64,000 nt of DNA from CAZMGV01 sp964565925 (GCA_964565925.1 CAZMGV010000010.1:84596-148595), one strand, 5' to 3'; positions 1-10,981 are shown, counted from the stretch's first letter. Numbers and translations are program-made. The notes: generated by a model from the letters alone, not told the origin.

Positions 1-2
1 AC

Positions 3-65
3 GGACACCCGTTCGTCTGGGCTGGTTACCGCCTGTTCGGAAGAATTGCCTCCCCGGCGGAATGA
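3..65 (+). CDS. C-terminal end of a probable CHAT-domain protein (partial)
   Basis: The window opens inside an open frame that encodes about 20 residues ending in HPFVWAGYRLFG-RIASPAE and then a TGA. CHAT-domain (caspase-like) peptidase proteins commonly end in an HP-(Y/F)-x-WA-x-(F/Y) motif followed by a few residues, and this fits. It lies 109 bases upstream of a FecR-domain gene on the same strand, and CHAT and FecR proteins are often neighbours. The domain core is outside the window, so the assignment rests on this tail alone. Confidence 0.45.
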   Translation, partial: GHPFVWAGYRLFGRIASPAE

Positions 66-174
66 TGTAACGTGGATCACCGATTACCGTTGTGGCCTGA
101 TGTGAAATGGACCAGAACCGCCGGCCGCGACATGAACAGCGGTAAATGCGGATTCCACGGGAGATGACCTGATC

Positions 175-927
175 ATGCAGACAAGGGATCTGTTCAAAAC
201 GGGACTTTCGGCCGCGGTGGCCGCCACTCTGACCTTTTGGAGCCTGTCCATGGCCGGCGATGCTCCGCCTGCCGCGCCCCGGCCCGACGACAAGGGCGTC
301 GTCACCTATGTGAAGGGCGAAACACAGAAGAAGACAGCGGCCAGCGACTGGGCCCCCGTGCCTGAAAAATCCACGGTCGATTCGGGCGACACGATGCAGA
401 CCAAGCGCAAGTCACGCGCCGAAGTGGCGATCGAAACGGGCAAGACCGTCCGCCTCGACGAAAACACCATCGTCGACCTCGTGAAACTCCTTGAGCAGGA
501 ACAGCAGAAGCGCGAAGTCCAGCTTGACGTGAAAGAGGGTCAGGTGTGGGCGTCTATCTCGACGCTCGGCGCCAAGGATGACTTCAAGATCAACTCGCCG
601 TTCGCTGGCGCCGCCGTGCGCGGCACGGTATTCAACTACGCCGTCACGGGCGACAACCTGAAACTCGACGTATTCAAGGGCGCGGTGGAAATCTACAACC
701 CGTTCAAGCCGGTGGAGATGCCCAAGCCCGGCCAACTGATTATCGCCCCGCACGACGTGCAGGGACCGCGCGACATCGCCCGCGAGGAGTGGACCAAGCT
801 GCTCATCCAGAGCCGCCAGTCGGTCACCGTCGGCGGGCAGGGCGCAGCCGCCCCGGCGATCTCGCCCGTGACGCAGCAGACCCTCGACAGCGAATGGGTG
901 AAGTGGAACCAGGGGCGCGATCAGTAA
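175..927 (+). CDS. Secreted FecR-domain protein
   Basis: A 250-residue protein with an N-terminal hydrophobic segment (about residues 10-28, ending in MAGDA) that looks like a Sec signal or membrane anchor. The FecR core follows: an early strand region with VVTYVKGE, then a stretch around residues 85-165 with IETGKTVRLDENTIVDL, KEGQVWASI and FAGAAVRGTVFNYAV. This is the usual (T/A)P-x-AxxxVRGTxF signature of FecR domains. The C-terminus is low in hydrophobics and without a second domain, so it is not the anti-sigma form with an N-terminal cytoplasmic part. An ATG preceded by GGGAG decides the start. The CHAT-like gene just upstream suggests a joint envelope or signalling role, which is inference. 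Confidence 0.8.
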   Translation: MQTRDLFKTGLSAAVAATLTFWSLSMAGDAPPAAPRPDDKGVVTYVKGETQKKTAASDWAPVPEKSTVDSGDTMQTKRKSRAEVAIETGKTVRLDENTIVDLVKLLEQEQQKREVQLDVKEGQVWASISTLGAKDDFKINSPFAGAAVRGTVFNYAVTGDNLKLDVFKGAVEIYNPFKPVEMPKPGQLIIAPHDVQGPRDIAREEWTKLLIQSRQSVTVGGQGAAAPAISPVTQQTLDSEWVKWNQGRDQ

Positions 928-942
928 GCAGCTAAAGGCCCG

Positions 943-1557
943 CTATTTCGTCTTTTCAACGTCAAAGTGCTCGGCGACAACATATGAATCGTCAAACATA
1001 ATTGCATATAGCTGAGGCCCCTCGTTTTTTATTTCAGTTGCGTCGAGAATTGAAACCTCTAATCCATAACGCTGGCAAACCTTACCGTATTCGAGCATCA
1101 ACGGTTCGGGACCAGCCGCCAACAATCCGTATGGATATAGCAACCGGTCAGCTAGGCTCACATTCCGATTTAAGTGCAATCCAGATTTCAATTGCCCATT
1201 TGTGGATCGCTGATGCGCTACAAGAATTTCCGATTCGAACTTGAATTTATCGGTAGGCTGTCCGGAAAAATATAGCGATTTCGTAGGCTTCGAATAAGGC
1301 CACAAAACTGGTGAGTCAGTCGAAAGTTCGATTCGCGAGTAGCCACCACTGTGGAATAAAAAATCCCGCACCCCATCGCAACGTAATTCCCACGAACTTA
1401 TCTGTTTTTCTTCGGAAAGATGTGGCGCGTGGGTGAGGAGCTGAAGCGTCAGTCTCCTTTTTTCATTCTGAAGTGCCTGAAGAAAATATTGGCCTCCATA
1501 CTCGATGAACTCGTCATCACATAGGTTGAGAAGTTCATCGATCATATCGAGGGTCAT
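943..1557 (-). CDS. Hypothetical protein, AT-rich orphan
   Basis: A 204-residue soluble protein rich in acidic residues at the N-terminus (MIDELLNLCDDEFIEYGG), with no signal peptide or membrane segment. I do not recognise a family. Its base composition is plainly more AT-rich than both neighbours, with codons such as ATA, TTA and AAT that are rare around it, which suggests recent transfer. It starts 10 bases after the gpsA stop on the same strand but has no clear ribosome binding site. Size and acidity would suit an immunity-type or effector-partner protein, but nothing in the sequence proves that. Confidence 0.6.
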   Translation of the reverse strand: MTLDMIDELLNLCDDEFIEYGGQYFLQALQNEKRRLTLQLLTHAPHLSEEKQISSWELRCDGVRDFLFHSGGYSRIELSTDSPVLWPYSKPTKSLYFSGQPTDKFKFESEILVAHQRSTNGQLKSGLHLNRNVSLADRLLYPYGLLAAGPEPLMLEYGKVCQRYGLEVSILDATEIKNEGPQLYAIMFDDSYVVAEHFDVEKTK

Positions 1558-1567
1558 TTAGCCGCCA

Positions 1568-2608
1568 TCACCCGCTCGTCAGGTAGTCCAGTTCCGCTTT
1601 GAGTTCGCGGGTCATGATGTCCTGGATGGCCTGCCGGATCGATTTCCCTTCGTGAAGAACCTGATAGACCTGCTCCATGATGGGCAGTTCGACGCCTTCT
1701 CTCCGGGCCAGCATATAGGCCGAGCGCGACGTTTCGACCCCTTCCGCAACCTGATCCATGCCTTTCAGGATTTCCTGCACGGTTTCGCCCTTGCCGAGTC
1801 TCAGGCCGACACTCCGGTTGCGGGAGAGGGCGCCTGTGCAGGTGAGGATGAGATCACCCATGCCGGTAAGACCGGCAAAAGTGAGGGGGTTCGCACCGCG
1901 TTTGATCCCGAGCCGGGTCATTTCGGCGATACCGCGCGTGATGAGCGCTGCCTGTATGTTATTGCCGGCACCGATGCCTTCGAGCGCGCCGGCGGCGATG
2001 GCAATGACGTTCTTGAGCGCACCGCCCAGTTCCACACCGACTACGTCGTAACTCGTATAGACCCGGAAATATTCGGCATGGAACCAGTGCTGGACGACCC
2101 GGGCAACGCGAGGGTTTTCTCCGGCTACGGTGACGGCCGTGGGCATCCCCTTGGCCACTTCGAGGGCGAAGCTTGGCCCGGAGATAAAACAGAGCCGGCC
2201 GTGGCGTTCGAACGGAAGAACATCCTGCATCATCTCGCTCATGGTCATGAGCGTGCCGGTTTCAATACCCTTGGAAGCGACCACGACGATTGCATCGGGA
2301 GCCAGATGGTCGCGGAACTTTTCAAAGACACCCCGGGTAAACTGGCTGGGGACGGCGCCCACGACCATGGAAGCCCCTGTCACGGCCTCTTTCAGGTCGC
2401 CGGTGGCCTGCACCCCGGGGTGGATTTTCACGCCCTTCAGATACCGGGTCGTATGAGCGCTGTTGAGGGTCTCGACGACATCCTTGTCGCGGCCCCATAT
2501 CCGGACGGGATAACCTTTCACGGCGAGCAGATGGGCCAGCGCGGTCCCCCAGGAACCGGCACCAACAACTGCTATGGAACGGGGCTGGGGGATATCAGAC
2601 GGTGGCAC
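1568..2608 (-). CDS. gpsA: Glycerol-3-phosphate dehydrogenase [NAD(P)+]
   Basis: GpsA reduces dihydroxyacetone phosphate to sn-glycerol-3-phosphate in the cytoplasm, supplying the backbone for phospholipids. The 346-residue length is normal. The Rossmann motif VVGAGSWGTALAHLLA is at residues 14-29. The catalytic-domain signatures VASKGIETG, FISGPSFALEVAKGMPTAV and the lysine-bearing GGALKNVIAIAAG follow in order, then GLTGMGDLILTC. The start is a GTG (VPPSDIPQP) that overlaps the last 14 bases of the upstream pilB-like gene, so the two are co-transcribed. Confidence 0.96.
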   Translation of the reverse strand: MPPSDIPQPRSIAVVGAGSWGTALAHLLAVKGYPVRIWGRDKDVVETLNSAHTTRYLKGVKIHPGVQATGDLKEAVTGASMVVGAVPSQFTRGVFEKFRDHLAPDAIVVVASKGIETGTLMTMSEMMQDVLPFERHGRLCFISGPSFALEVAKGMPTAVTVAGENPRVARVVQHWFHAEYFRVYTSYDVVGVELGGALKNVIAIAAGALEGIGAGNNIQAALITRGIAEMTRLGIKRGANPLTFAGLTGMGDLILTCTGALSRNRSVGLRLGKGETVQEILKGMDQVAEGVETSRSAYMLARREGVELPIMEQVYQVLHEGKSIRQAIQDIMTRELKAELDYLTSG

Positions 2609-4397
2609 GCAGGACCTCTTCGAACGTCGTCACGCCCATCGCCAGTTTCTTCACGCCCGCCTCGCGCAGCGTGATCATGCCGTCTTCAACAGCGGCCTTG
2701 CGCATCTCGGTAATGTCCGGATTGGTCCGGATCAGCTTGCGGATCTTGTCGGTCATCGGCATCACTTCGTAGATACCCGACCGGCCGGAGAAACCGGAAT
2801 AGCGGCAGGCCGGGCAGCCGACCGACTTCTTGACCGGCAGCGGCGGCATGTTCTTGGTCGGCAGCTTCAGCTCTTCCATCTGCTCCGGCGTCAGCTGGAC
2901 CTGTTCCGAACACTCCGGACAGACCGAACGCAACAGCCGCTGGGCGACCACACCCAGAACTGTCGAGGCAATCAGATAATCCTCGACGCCCAGATCCATC
3001 AGCCGGGTAACGGCCGTAGGCGCATCGTTCGTATGCAGGGTAGCGATCACGAGATGGCCCGTAAGCGCCGCCTGTATGGCCGCCTGCGCCGTCTCCGGGT
3101 CGCGGATTTCGCCGACCATGATGACGTCCGGGTCCTGGCGAAGCAGCACGCGCAGGGCCTCGGCGAACGTCAGGCCGATCTTGGGGTTGACGGCCGTCTG
3201 GTCGAACTCCTCGAGAACCATTTCGATGGGGTCCTCGATCGTCGTGACCGACACGTCGGGTTTGGAAACTTCCCTGAGGCCCGAATACAGCGTCGTCGTC
3301 TTGCCGCTACCCGTTGGCCCCGTGACCAGCACCAGTCCGTTTGCCGATTTCAGCATCTCCCGGAACGTGCTGAGGTCCCTCGGGAAAAAACCCATCGCGT
3401 CCAGTTTCTGGATATAGGCGGACGAATTAAGCAGACGGATGACCAGCTTTTCACCAAACGCCACCGGCATAATCGAGACGCGGAGTTCGACCTCCTTGCC
3501 GTAGTGGGACAGCTTCGTGCGGCCGTCCTGGGGACGGCGCTTTTCCGCAATGTCCAGCCGGGCACGGGTCTTGATGTGGCTCACCATGGCGTTGTGGACG
3601 GGCCGGGGGATCTGGACCACTTCGTGAAGATGTCCGTCGATCCGCAGCCTGACGACGGCACGGTCGCGCTTGGGTTCATAATGGATATCACTGGCGCGCT
3701 GGTCGATCGCGTACGCGAACAGATAGTCCACGATCCGGATGACCTGCCGGTCGTTGGCATCGAGGTCCGCACCGGACTTGAGGTCGAAGAGACTCTCCAG
3801 GTTACCCAGATCGACCGCGTCGGCGGCGAACTGGTTCTTGGCCTTCTCCAGCGACTGCCTCAGGCCCCAGAATTCGGAAATGACCTTGAAAATGTCCGAA
3901 CGCGACGCGAACACCGGCTTGAACTTCTTGTTCAACGTCCGCTCAAGTTCGGGGAAAATATCCATTGCCGACAGGTCGGGAATCGCCACCACGGTCGCGC
4001 CCGCCTCGTTGGCGAGCGGGATCAGCATATGTTTCTGGGCATAGGCCTTGGGAAGCTGAGTTGTTACAAAATTGGGATCGAGCTCCATCGGTATGATCTT
4101 GCGATAGGGAAGCTTGTAGGCTTCCGCCAGAAACTGGACGATCTTGTCCTCGGTCAGGAACTTTCCGGGCAGGCCCGGTATCTGAAGGTTCATATAGGCG
4201 ACGATATCGACTGCGGAAGGTTTGGCCGCGTTGCCCGTGAGCCCCAGCCGCGCATAATCCGCGCGGCGTTCCTTGGAGATGGTGTCGACCAGTGATTTCT
4301 CGCTGGCACCGATCTCGCGGGCCGCTTCCGGGTCAAGAAGGCCGCCCTTGACCAGCAGTTGTGTCAGGGCCTGAGTCGTCAGGATGGGTGTTGCCAC
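2595..4397 (-). CDS. pilB: Type IV pilus / type II secretion assembly ATPase (PilB/GspE)
   Basis: This hexameric ATPase powers pilin or pseudopilin assembly at the inner membrane. An N-terminal MshEN-type region covers about residues 1-150. The ATPase core has Walker A GPTGSGKTTT, an Asp box, Walker B DPDVIMVGEIRDPETA and the His box HTNDAPTAVTRL. It ends with the four-cysteine zinc loop (CPEC, then CPACRYSG) typical of PilB/GspE and absent from PilT. I chose the GTG at 4397 (VATPILTTQALTQLL); an in-frame TTG at 4433 would add 12 residues, and neither has a good Shine-Dalgarno. No other pilus genes are in the window, so PilB and GspE cannot be told apart by context. Confidence 0.88.
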   Translation of the reverse strand: MATPILTTQALTQLLVKGGLLDPEAAREIGASEKSLVDTISKERRADYARLGLTGNAAKPSAVDIVAYMNLQIPGLPGKFLTEDKIVQFLAEAYKLPYRKIIPMELDPNFVTTQLPKAYAQKHMLIPLANEAGATVVAIPDLSAMDIFPELERTLNKKFKPVFASRSDIFKVISEFWGLRQSLEKAKNQFAADAVDLGNLESLFDLKSGADLDANDRQVIRIVDYLFAYAIDQRASDIHYEPKRDRAVVRLRIDGHLHEVVQIPRPVHNAMVSHIKTRARLDIAEKRRPQDGRTKLSHYGKEVELRVSIMPVAFGEKLVIRLLNSSAYIQKLDAMGFFPRDLSTFREMLKSANGLVLVTGPTGSGKTTTLYSGLREVSKPDVSVTTIEDPIEMVLEEFDQTAVNPKIGLTFAEALRVLLRQDPDVIMVGEIRDPETAQAAIQAALTGHLVIATLHTNDAPTAVTRLMDLGVEDYLIASTVLGVVAQRLLRSVCPECSEQVQLTPEQMEELKLPTKNMPPLPVKKSVGCPACRYSGFSGRSGIYEVMPMTDKIRKLIRTNPDITEMRKAAVEDGMITLREAGVKKLAMGVTTFEEVLRATV

Positions 4398-4490
4398 GAC
4401 GCATAAGGTACTTCCCGGACGGGCAGGGGGCAACGGCGGCCTTAAAAGTTGCTTTTACGCGGCCCGGGCGTTGTGATAGGTTTTGACGCA

Positions 4491-6530
4491 ATGAGTGAAG
4501 CCAATCCACATCGTGAACCCCGGGCGACGGTCATCTTCCTGTCCGTCGAGAGATCCCCTGCCGTTACCAAAGCAGGCAAGGAGATACCCGCGGGCACGAC
4601 CAAGCTCTGGGTCGAAGACGTGGCCAGCCTGGCCGAGACGCTGGAACACGATTTCCCGGCAGCGGTCGTGCTCGACCTCGACCATCTGCCCAAAGATGCC
4701 AAAGGACTGGCCAAGGCCTTAAGCGGTCGCGAATCGCCGCACCGGGTCGTGGCCATGTATTCACCCAAGCGCAAAGCCGCCAACCAGAAAATGTTCAAGC
4801 AGCTGGGCGTGACCGAACTGGTGCCCAAACCGCTGGACCCGGACGCTCTGGCGGCAGCCATACGCAATTCGGTCGAACTGGTTGGCTCCAGCCTCCAGAT
4901 GAACGATATGGAAGCCCGCCTGATCCGTGCGGCCGACCAGATCGACAAGCTCTACCGGATCGGAACCGCGCTTTCGACGGAGCACAACCTTCAGCGCCTT
5001 CTGGACATGATCCTGTTCGAATGCCGCCGCGCGACGAGCGCCGACGCCGGATCCCTCTATCTCATTGAAGAGGCCGATCCGGACGAAAACCAGAAGAACC
5101 CTGCCTGGCCCTTCCGGCGCGAAAAGGAGTTTCCCAAGCAGCTCCGGTTCACCTGCGCCCAGAACGATTCGATCAGCGTTCCGTTTGTTTCGTTCACAAT
5201 GCCGGTCAGCACCACTTCCATATCCGGTTATGTGGCTGCCAAGGGCGAGGTCCTGAATATCCGGGATGTATACGATCTGGCCAAGGAATCGCCGTTCTCG
5301 TTTAACTCAGGCTTCGACAAGAAATCGGGCTACCGGTCGGTTTCGATGCTCGTGGTGCCCATGCGCAACCACAAGGGCGAGATCACCGGCGTCATCCAGC
5401 TCATCAACAAGAAAAAGAATTTCTCGACCATCCTCGATAAGCCGGAGGCAACCCCCCGGTACGTCACCGAGTTCGACGACGTCGACAGCCAGATGCTGCT
5501 CTCGCTGGCATCCCAGGCGGCCGTATCGATCGAAAAGGTGAAACTGATCGACGACGTGGAAAAGCTGTTCGAGGCGCTGGCCCAGTCGTTCGCGGCGACC
5601 CTCGAATACCGGGATACGGCGACCGGCGGCCATAGCTACCGTCTGGCGCAGTACGCCCAGACTGTCGCCCGGATCATCAACGAGCAGACGTCGGGGCCCT
5701 TCGGCGGCATCAAATTCACCGACGAGGAGCTGCGGGAACTGAAATACGCCAGTTACCTGCACGATGTGGGCAAGATCGCCGTCCGCGAAGCGGTACTCAC
5801 CAAGGCGTTCAAGCTGTCGCCGGAACAGATGGAAGCCGTGCGCCGGCGGTTCGAGATGTTCAAGTTCAAGCGCCTGCAGGACGCCTACGCCTCCGGCGAG
5901 CTGAAGCCGGGCGATCACCCGTCGGGCCAGCCGCTGGCGGATGTGGACAAGCTGCAGGCGGAGATCGCGTTGCTAATGGATGTCAACAAGCGCGGTTTCG
6001 TCACCGACGAGGAAGTCGCCAAGGTCCACGAATTCGCCAAGCGCACATTCACCGATACTGACGGTGTCGTTAAACCGCTGCTCTCGGAGTTTGAAGTCGA
6101 CAACCTGACGATCCGCCGTGGCAACCTCACGGGCAAGGAACGCGAGGTGATCGAGAGTCATATTGCCTATACGTGGGAAATCCTGCGCAAGATTCCATGG
6201 CCCAAGGCGCTCAAGAACGTTCCGCACATCGCCGGTTCGCACCATGAAAAGATCGACGGTTCGGGATACCCGCACGGCCTTAAGGGCGAACAGATGCTGA
6301 TTCAGGCGAAAATACTCGCACTCCTCGACATCTTTGAAGCCCTCACCGCCCGCGACAGGCCCTACAAGCCGCCCATGCCCGTCCCGAAGGCGCTGGAGAT
6401 CATCAAGGCGGAAGTGGACGCCAATCATCTGGACCGCGATCTGTTCGAACTGTTCGTGAACAACCGCGTCTACGACCAGTTCAAGAACCTGAAGCCGGTG
6501 AAGCAGATCGACTGGCAGCAGAATAACTGA
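4491..6530 (+). CDS. Receiver-like/GAF/HD-GYP phosphodiesterase
   Basis: A cyclic-di-GMP phosphodiesterase candidate of 679 residues. The N-terminal ~135 residues look like a receiver (VVLDLDHLP near residue 60 and VPKPLDP near residue 112) but the usual N-terminal acidic pair is unclear. A GAF domain spans about residues 155-345. The C-terminal HD-GYP domain has YLHDVGKIAV near residue 424 and HHEKIDGSGYPHGLKG near residue 585, so the catalytic signature is intact. Between these two motifs lies a long helical insertion, with a stretch near residue 496 (DVNKRGFVTDEE) that resembles an EF-hand loop. The ATG at 4491 is preferred to an upstream in-frame start at 4449. It is divergent from pilB, and c-di-GMP control of pili is a plausible link. 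Confidence 0.88.
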   Translation: MSEANPHREPRATVIFLSVERSPAVTKAGKEIPAGTTKLWVEDVASLAETLEHDFPAAVVLDLDHLPKDAKGLAKALSGRESPHRVVAMYSPKRKAANQKMFKQLGVTELVPKPLDPDALAAAIRNSVELVGSSLQMNDMEARLIRAADQIDKLYRIGTALSTEHNLQRLLDMILFECRRATSADAGSLYLIEEADPDENQKNPAWPFRREKEFPKQLRFTCAQNDSISVPFVSFTMPVSTTSISGYVAAKGEVLNIRDVYDLAKESPFSFNSGFDKKSGYRSVSMLVVPMRNHKGEITGVIQLINKKKNFSTILDKPEATPRYVTEFDDVDSQMLLSLASQAAVSIEKVKLIDDVEKLFEALAQSFAATLEYRDTATGGHSYRLAQYAQTVARIINEQTSGPFGGIKFTDEELRELKYASYLHDVGKIAVREAVLTKAFKLSPEQMEAVRRRFEMFKFKRLQDAYASGELKPGDHPSGQPLADVDKLQAEIALLMDVNKRGFVTDEEVAKVHEFAKRTFTDTDGVVKPLLSEFEVDNLTIRRGNLTGKEREVIESHIAYTWEILRKIPWPKALKNVPHIAGSHHEKIDGSGYPHGLKGEQMLIQAKILALLDIFEALTARDRPYKPPMPVPKALEIIKAEVDANHLDRDLFELFVNNRVYDQFKNLKPVKQIDWQQNN

Positions 6531-6566
6531 AGCTGTCTCTGCAAACCCGGAAACCGGACGTAACTC

Positions 6567-7916
6567 TCAGTTACCCGCGACGTTCGCCTTTGAAATCAGC
6601 AGACTGGGGCTTCCAACACCGTTCACGAACCGCATGTCGTTGCCCAGTGCCTCCACGCGCAGGAAAAGGTCGAACAGGTTCCCGCTGATCACCATGCCGT
6701 TGAACGGTCCGGTACGGCGGCCGTTTTCGACCACGAATCCGGAACAGCCAAGCGAAAATTCGCCGCTCACAGAGTTGGCGGTGTGCACACCGGCGAGATC
6801 GGTAATGAACAGGCCGCTGCGCAGTTCGCTCAGCAAGTCTTTCAGGGAGAAACTCCCGCGCCGGATGTAGCAGTTGGAGATGCCAACCGACGGCCCCGAC
6901 TGGTAGCCGGCCGTACGGGTGCAGTTACCCGTCGACTTCGTCCCTGCCTTGGCGGCCGTGTAGGTGTCGTAGAGGAAGTTCTCGAGAATGCCTTCGCGGA
7001 CCAGCGTCGTCTTCTGGCGCGGCACGCCTTCGTCGTCGAACGGGAATGTCCCGGTGCCCTTGGGCAGCAGTCCGTTGTCGTAAATCGTGATGAGCGGGCT
7101 GAACACCTTCTTGCTGACCTTGTTATCCAGCCAGGAACGCTTCTTCTGGACCGCGTCGGCGCAGAAGCTGGGGCTCAAAGCCCCCAGCAGTTCGCACGCC
7201 GCCAGTGCGTCCAGCACGACGGGACCGTTACGCGACGGGATGGGCTTGGCGCCCAGCTGCTCGACGGCATTGAGCGCCGCCTTGCGGGCAACACGGCCGG
7301 GGTTCAGGTCTTCCAGGAACCGGCTTTCGACGAAGTCGTATCCCATCTGGGAGTCGCCCGATGACTCGGCCACCGCCATGACACTCAGCACAGACTGTGT
7401 GGTTCCAGCCTCGCGCTTTGCCCCTTCGGAATTCCAGATCAACACCGTGCGTTTTACTTCGTGGTACTGGGCGTTCCGCACGCGGGTGATGCGGCGGTCA
7501 CTGCGGCGGGTCATGCTTTCCAGTTGCAGGGCCAGATCCAGCTTGTCCTTCTCGGACAGTCCGGCGAGCGCCGGATCGGTCAGTTCCAGATCGTTCACGG
7601 GGATAGGAGTGTTCGGCGCGATCTTGTTGAACTCGTCCTGCGTCGCCATCTTGGCGGCGGCGACGGCCGAATCGACCGCCCATTTGACGGCCGGCTTGCC
7701 CAGGTCCGTCGTGTAGGCGAACCCGGAAGAACCCTTGTGGATCGCGCGAACGCCCAGCCCGTTGGTGAGCGCCTTGGACAGGGCCTCGACCCCGCCGTCC
7801 TTGGCTTCCACACGGATCGTGTGGGACTGGTCCAGGTAAAGGTCCCAGCCCGTGACCTTCTTGGCCTTCAGCTGCTTGGCCAGGTCGGTAAATAGTCTCT
7901 GTGTGTTCACGCTCAT
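6567..7916 (-). CDS. pmbA: TldE/PmbA-type metalloprotease partner
   Basis: A 449-residue member of the TldD/PmbA family. TldD and TldE form a heterodimeric protease that trims unfolded peptides and antibiotic precursors. The protein has the family fold markers (an N-terminal YLDQSHTIRVEAKDGGVEAL region, then FPFDDEGVPRQKTTLVREGILENFLYDTYTA and a GEFSLGCSGFVVENG C-terminal region) but I see no HExxxH zinc motif, which marks it as the TldE/PmbA subunit. No tldD is in the window. It starts directly after the acetyltransferase stop and converges with the HD-GYP gene. Confidence 0.92.
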   Translation of the reverse strand: MSVNTQRLFTDLAKQLKAKKVTGWDLYLDQSHTIRVEAKDGGVEALSKALTNGLGVRAIHKGSSGFAYTTDLGKPAVKWAVDSAVAAAKMATQDEFNKIAPNTPIPVNDLELTDPALAGLSEKDKLDLALQLESMTRRSDRRITRVRNAQYHEVKRTVLIWNSEGAKREAGTTQSVLSVMAVAESSGDSQMGYDFVESRFLEDLNPGRVARKAALNAVEQLGAKPIPSRNGPVVLDALAACELLGALSPSFCADAVQKKRSWLDNKVSKKVFSPLITIYDNGLLPKGTGTFPFDDEGVPRQKTTLVREGILENFLYDTYTAAKAGTKSTGNCTRTAGYQSGPSVGISNCYIRRGSFSLKDLLSELRSGLFITDLAGVHTANSVSGEFSLGCSGFVVENGRRTGPFNGMVISGNLFDLFLRVEALGNDMRFVNGVGSPSLLISKANVAGN

Positions 7917-8386
7917 TCAGATTTCCAGTAGGACCGCGACTTCGTCACAATCCAGTAGTTTCGGACATTTCAGGCAATCCTTCCAGACCTTGTGAGGCAG
8001 GAAAGTCTTGTCGACCCTTTTGAAGCCGAACTTCTCGAACAGTTCCGGCTTGCGGGTCAGTGCGAATATCTCCCCGATTCTCAGGAACCGGGCCTCGTCG
8101 ATCACCGACCGGAGCAGGGTCCCTCCGACTCCGCAGCCCCGCCAGTCGCCGGCGACACAGTAGCTGCGGACTTCGGCCAGATCCCACGTATAAACGTGGA
8201 GCGCGACCGTTCCGATCGGCGTCCCGTCGCTGCGGCGGGCCACGAAAAAGTCACGCAGGGATTCGTAGATCGAATCCTTGTCCACCGGCAGAAGCTCGTT
8301 ACGGGCCGCTTCCGACGCGATCAGATCGTAGATCGCGTCCACGTCGTCCGTCGTCGGCCGTTCTATGCGAACCGCGGGAACCGGCT

Positions 8387-8408
<22 letters not shown>
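7917..8408 (-). CDS. GNAT acetyltransferase, stand-alone ArgA-like type
   Basis: A 163-residue GCN5-type acetyltransferase. Motif A is around WRGCGVGGTLLRSVIDEAR (acetyl-CoA pyrophosphate loop RGCGVGG). The C-terminus has FEKFGFKRVDKTFLPHKVW followed by KDCLKCPKLLDCDEVAV. That Cys-containing tail is characteristic of the short, kinase-less N-acetylglutamate synthase group that starts arginine synthesis in many bacteria. The ATG overlaps the last 22 bases of recN and the stop abuts pmbA, so it sits in a tight recN-acetyltransferase-pmbA unit. The substrate is inferred from the tail motif and not from gene context. Confidence 0.8.
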
Positions 8409-10078
<1,670 letters not shown>

Positions 10079-10087
10079 AGTTCTATA

Positions 10088-10981
10088 TCAGACGCTGGGT
10101 TTCTGGAGCTGTGCCCAGCCCAGCTTTCCGCGAAGTACACTGAAATAATCTTCGTGGCGGTTTTTCACGAGATGAATTCGTTTGGAGGCTTTCGTCACGC
10201 GCACAACGTCGTTCGCATTGATGTCGATGGAAGTCTGACCGTCGATCGACACCACGATGTCGCCCGCGTGATCCACCGGCGACTGGAGTTCGATCACTTT
10301 CGTGTCCGGAACGATCAGCGGCCGGTTCGCCAGCATGTGCGGGCAGATCGGAACCAGTTCGAGAGCGGCGATGGCGGGGTGAAGGATAGGGCCCCCGGCC
10401 GCGAGGCCGTAGGCGGTCGAACCCGTCGGGGAAGCCACGATCACGCCGTCACAGGCGAAAACCGTCACCGGCTTCGCGTCGATATTCACGTTCACATGAA
10501 GCAGGCGGGCCACACCGCGCCGCGAGATCACGGCGTCGTTCAGCGCCAGCGATTCGTGCAGCAGCTTGCCATCCCTGTGAATCTGAACTTCAAGGAGCGC
10601 CCGGGATTCGGTCTCAAAATCGCCGGCCAGCACTCGGGCGAGCGTTTCGACCGCCTGCTGGTTCGGGATTTCCGTCAGAAAGCCAAGACGGCCCAGGTTA
10701 ATCCCTAGGATCGGGCACCGTTCACCGGCCACCTGCCGGGCCGCCGCCAGAAGAGTCCCGTCGCCGCCCAGAACGATGAGGATATCGACACTCTTGGCAA
10801 GAGTGGCATCGCTGACACCGTTCTCGATGCCCAGCACCTGAGAACTTTCCCGGTTCACGAACACCCGGACCCCGTGCTCCGTCAGGTAAGCGTGAAGCTG
10901 CTTGCCGAGAGCGACGGCGCGGGTGTCCCTGGCCTTGATGACCAATCCGGCGCTGTGGATTTTGGAGCTGCTGGCGGGCAT
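10088..10981 (-). CDS. nadK: NAD kinase
   Basis: NadK phosphorylates NAD to NADP in the cytoplasm. The core motif GGDGTLLAAAR, the downstream LGINLGRLGFLTEI and the LALNDAVISR substrate loop are present, followed by a glycine-rich ASPTGSTAYGLAAGGPILHP segment. I place the start at the ATG at 10981 (MPASSSKIHSAGLV), preceded by AGGA; a further 18 residues upstream are arginine-rich and look non-coding. The resulting 297-residue size is typical. It is the first gene of the nadK-recN-acetyltransferase-pmbA run. Confidence 0.94.
   Translation of the reverse strand: MPASSSKIHSAGLVIKARDTRAVALGKQLHAYLTEHGVRVFVNRESSQVLGIENGVSDATLAKSVDILIVLGGDGTLLAAARQVAGERCPILGINLGRLGFLTEIPNQQAVETLARVLAGDFETESRALLEVQIHRDGKLLHESLALNDAVISRRGVARLLHVNVNIDAKPVTVFACDGVIVASPTGSTAYGLAAGGPILHPAIAALELVPICPHMLANRPLIVPDTKVIELQSPVDHAGDIVVSIDGQTSIDINANDVVRVTKASKRIHLVKNRHEDYFSVLRGKLGWAQLQKPSV

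Noticed and set aside
2574..4295. A 573-codon open frame on the plus strand opposite the pilB-like gene
   Set aside because: It is rich in Arg, His and Gln with no motif, and fully antisense to a gene with intact Walker and zinc motifs. High GC makes such frames common.
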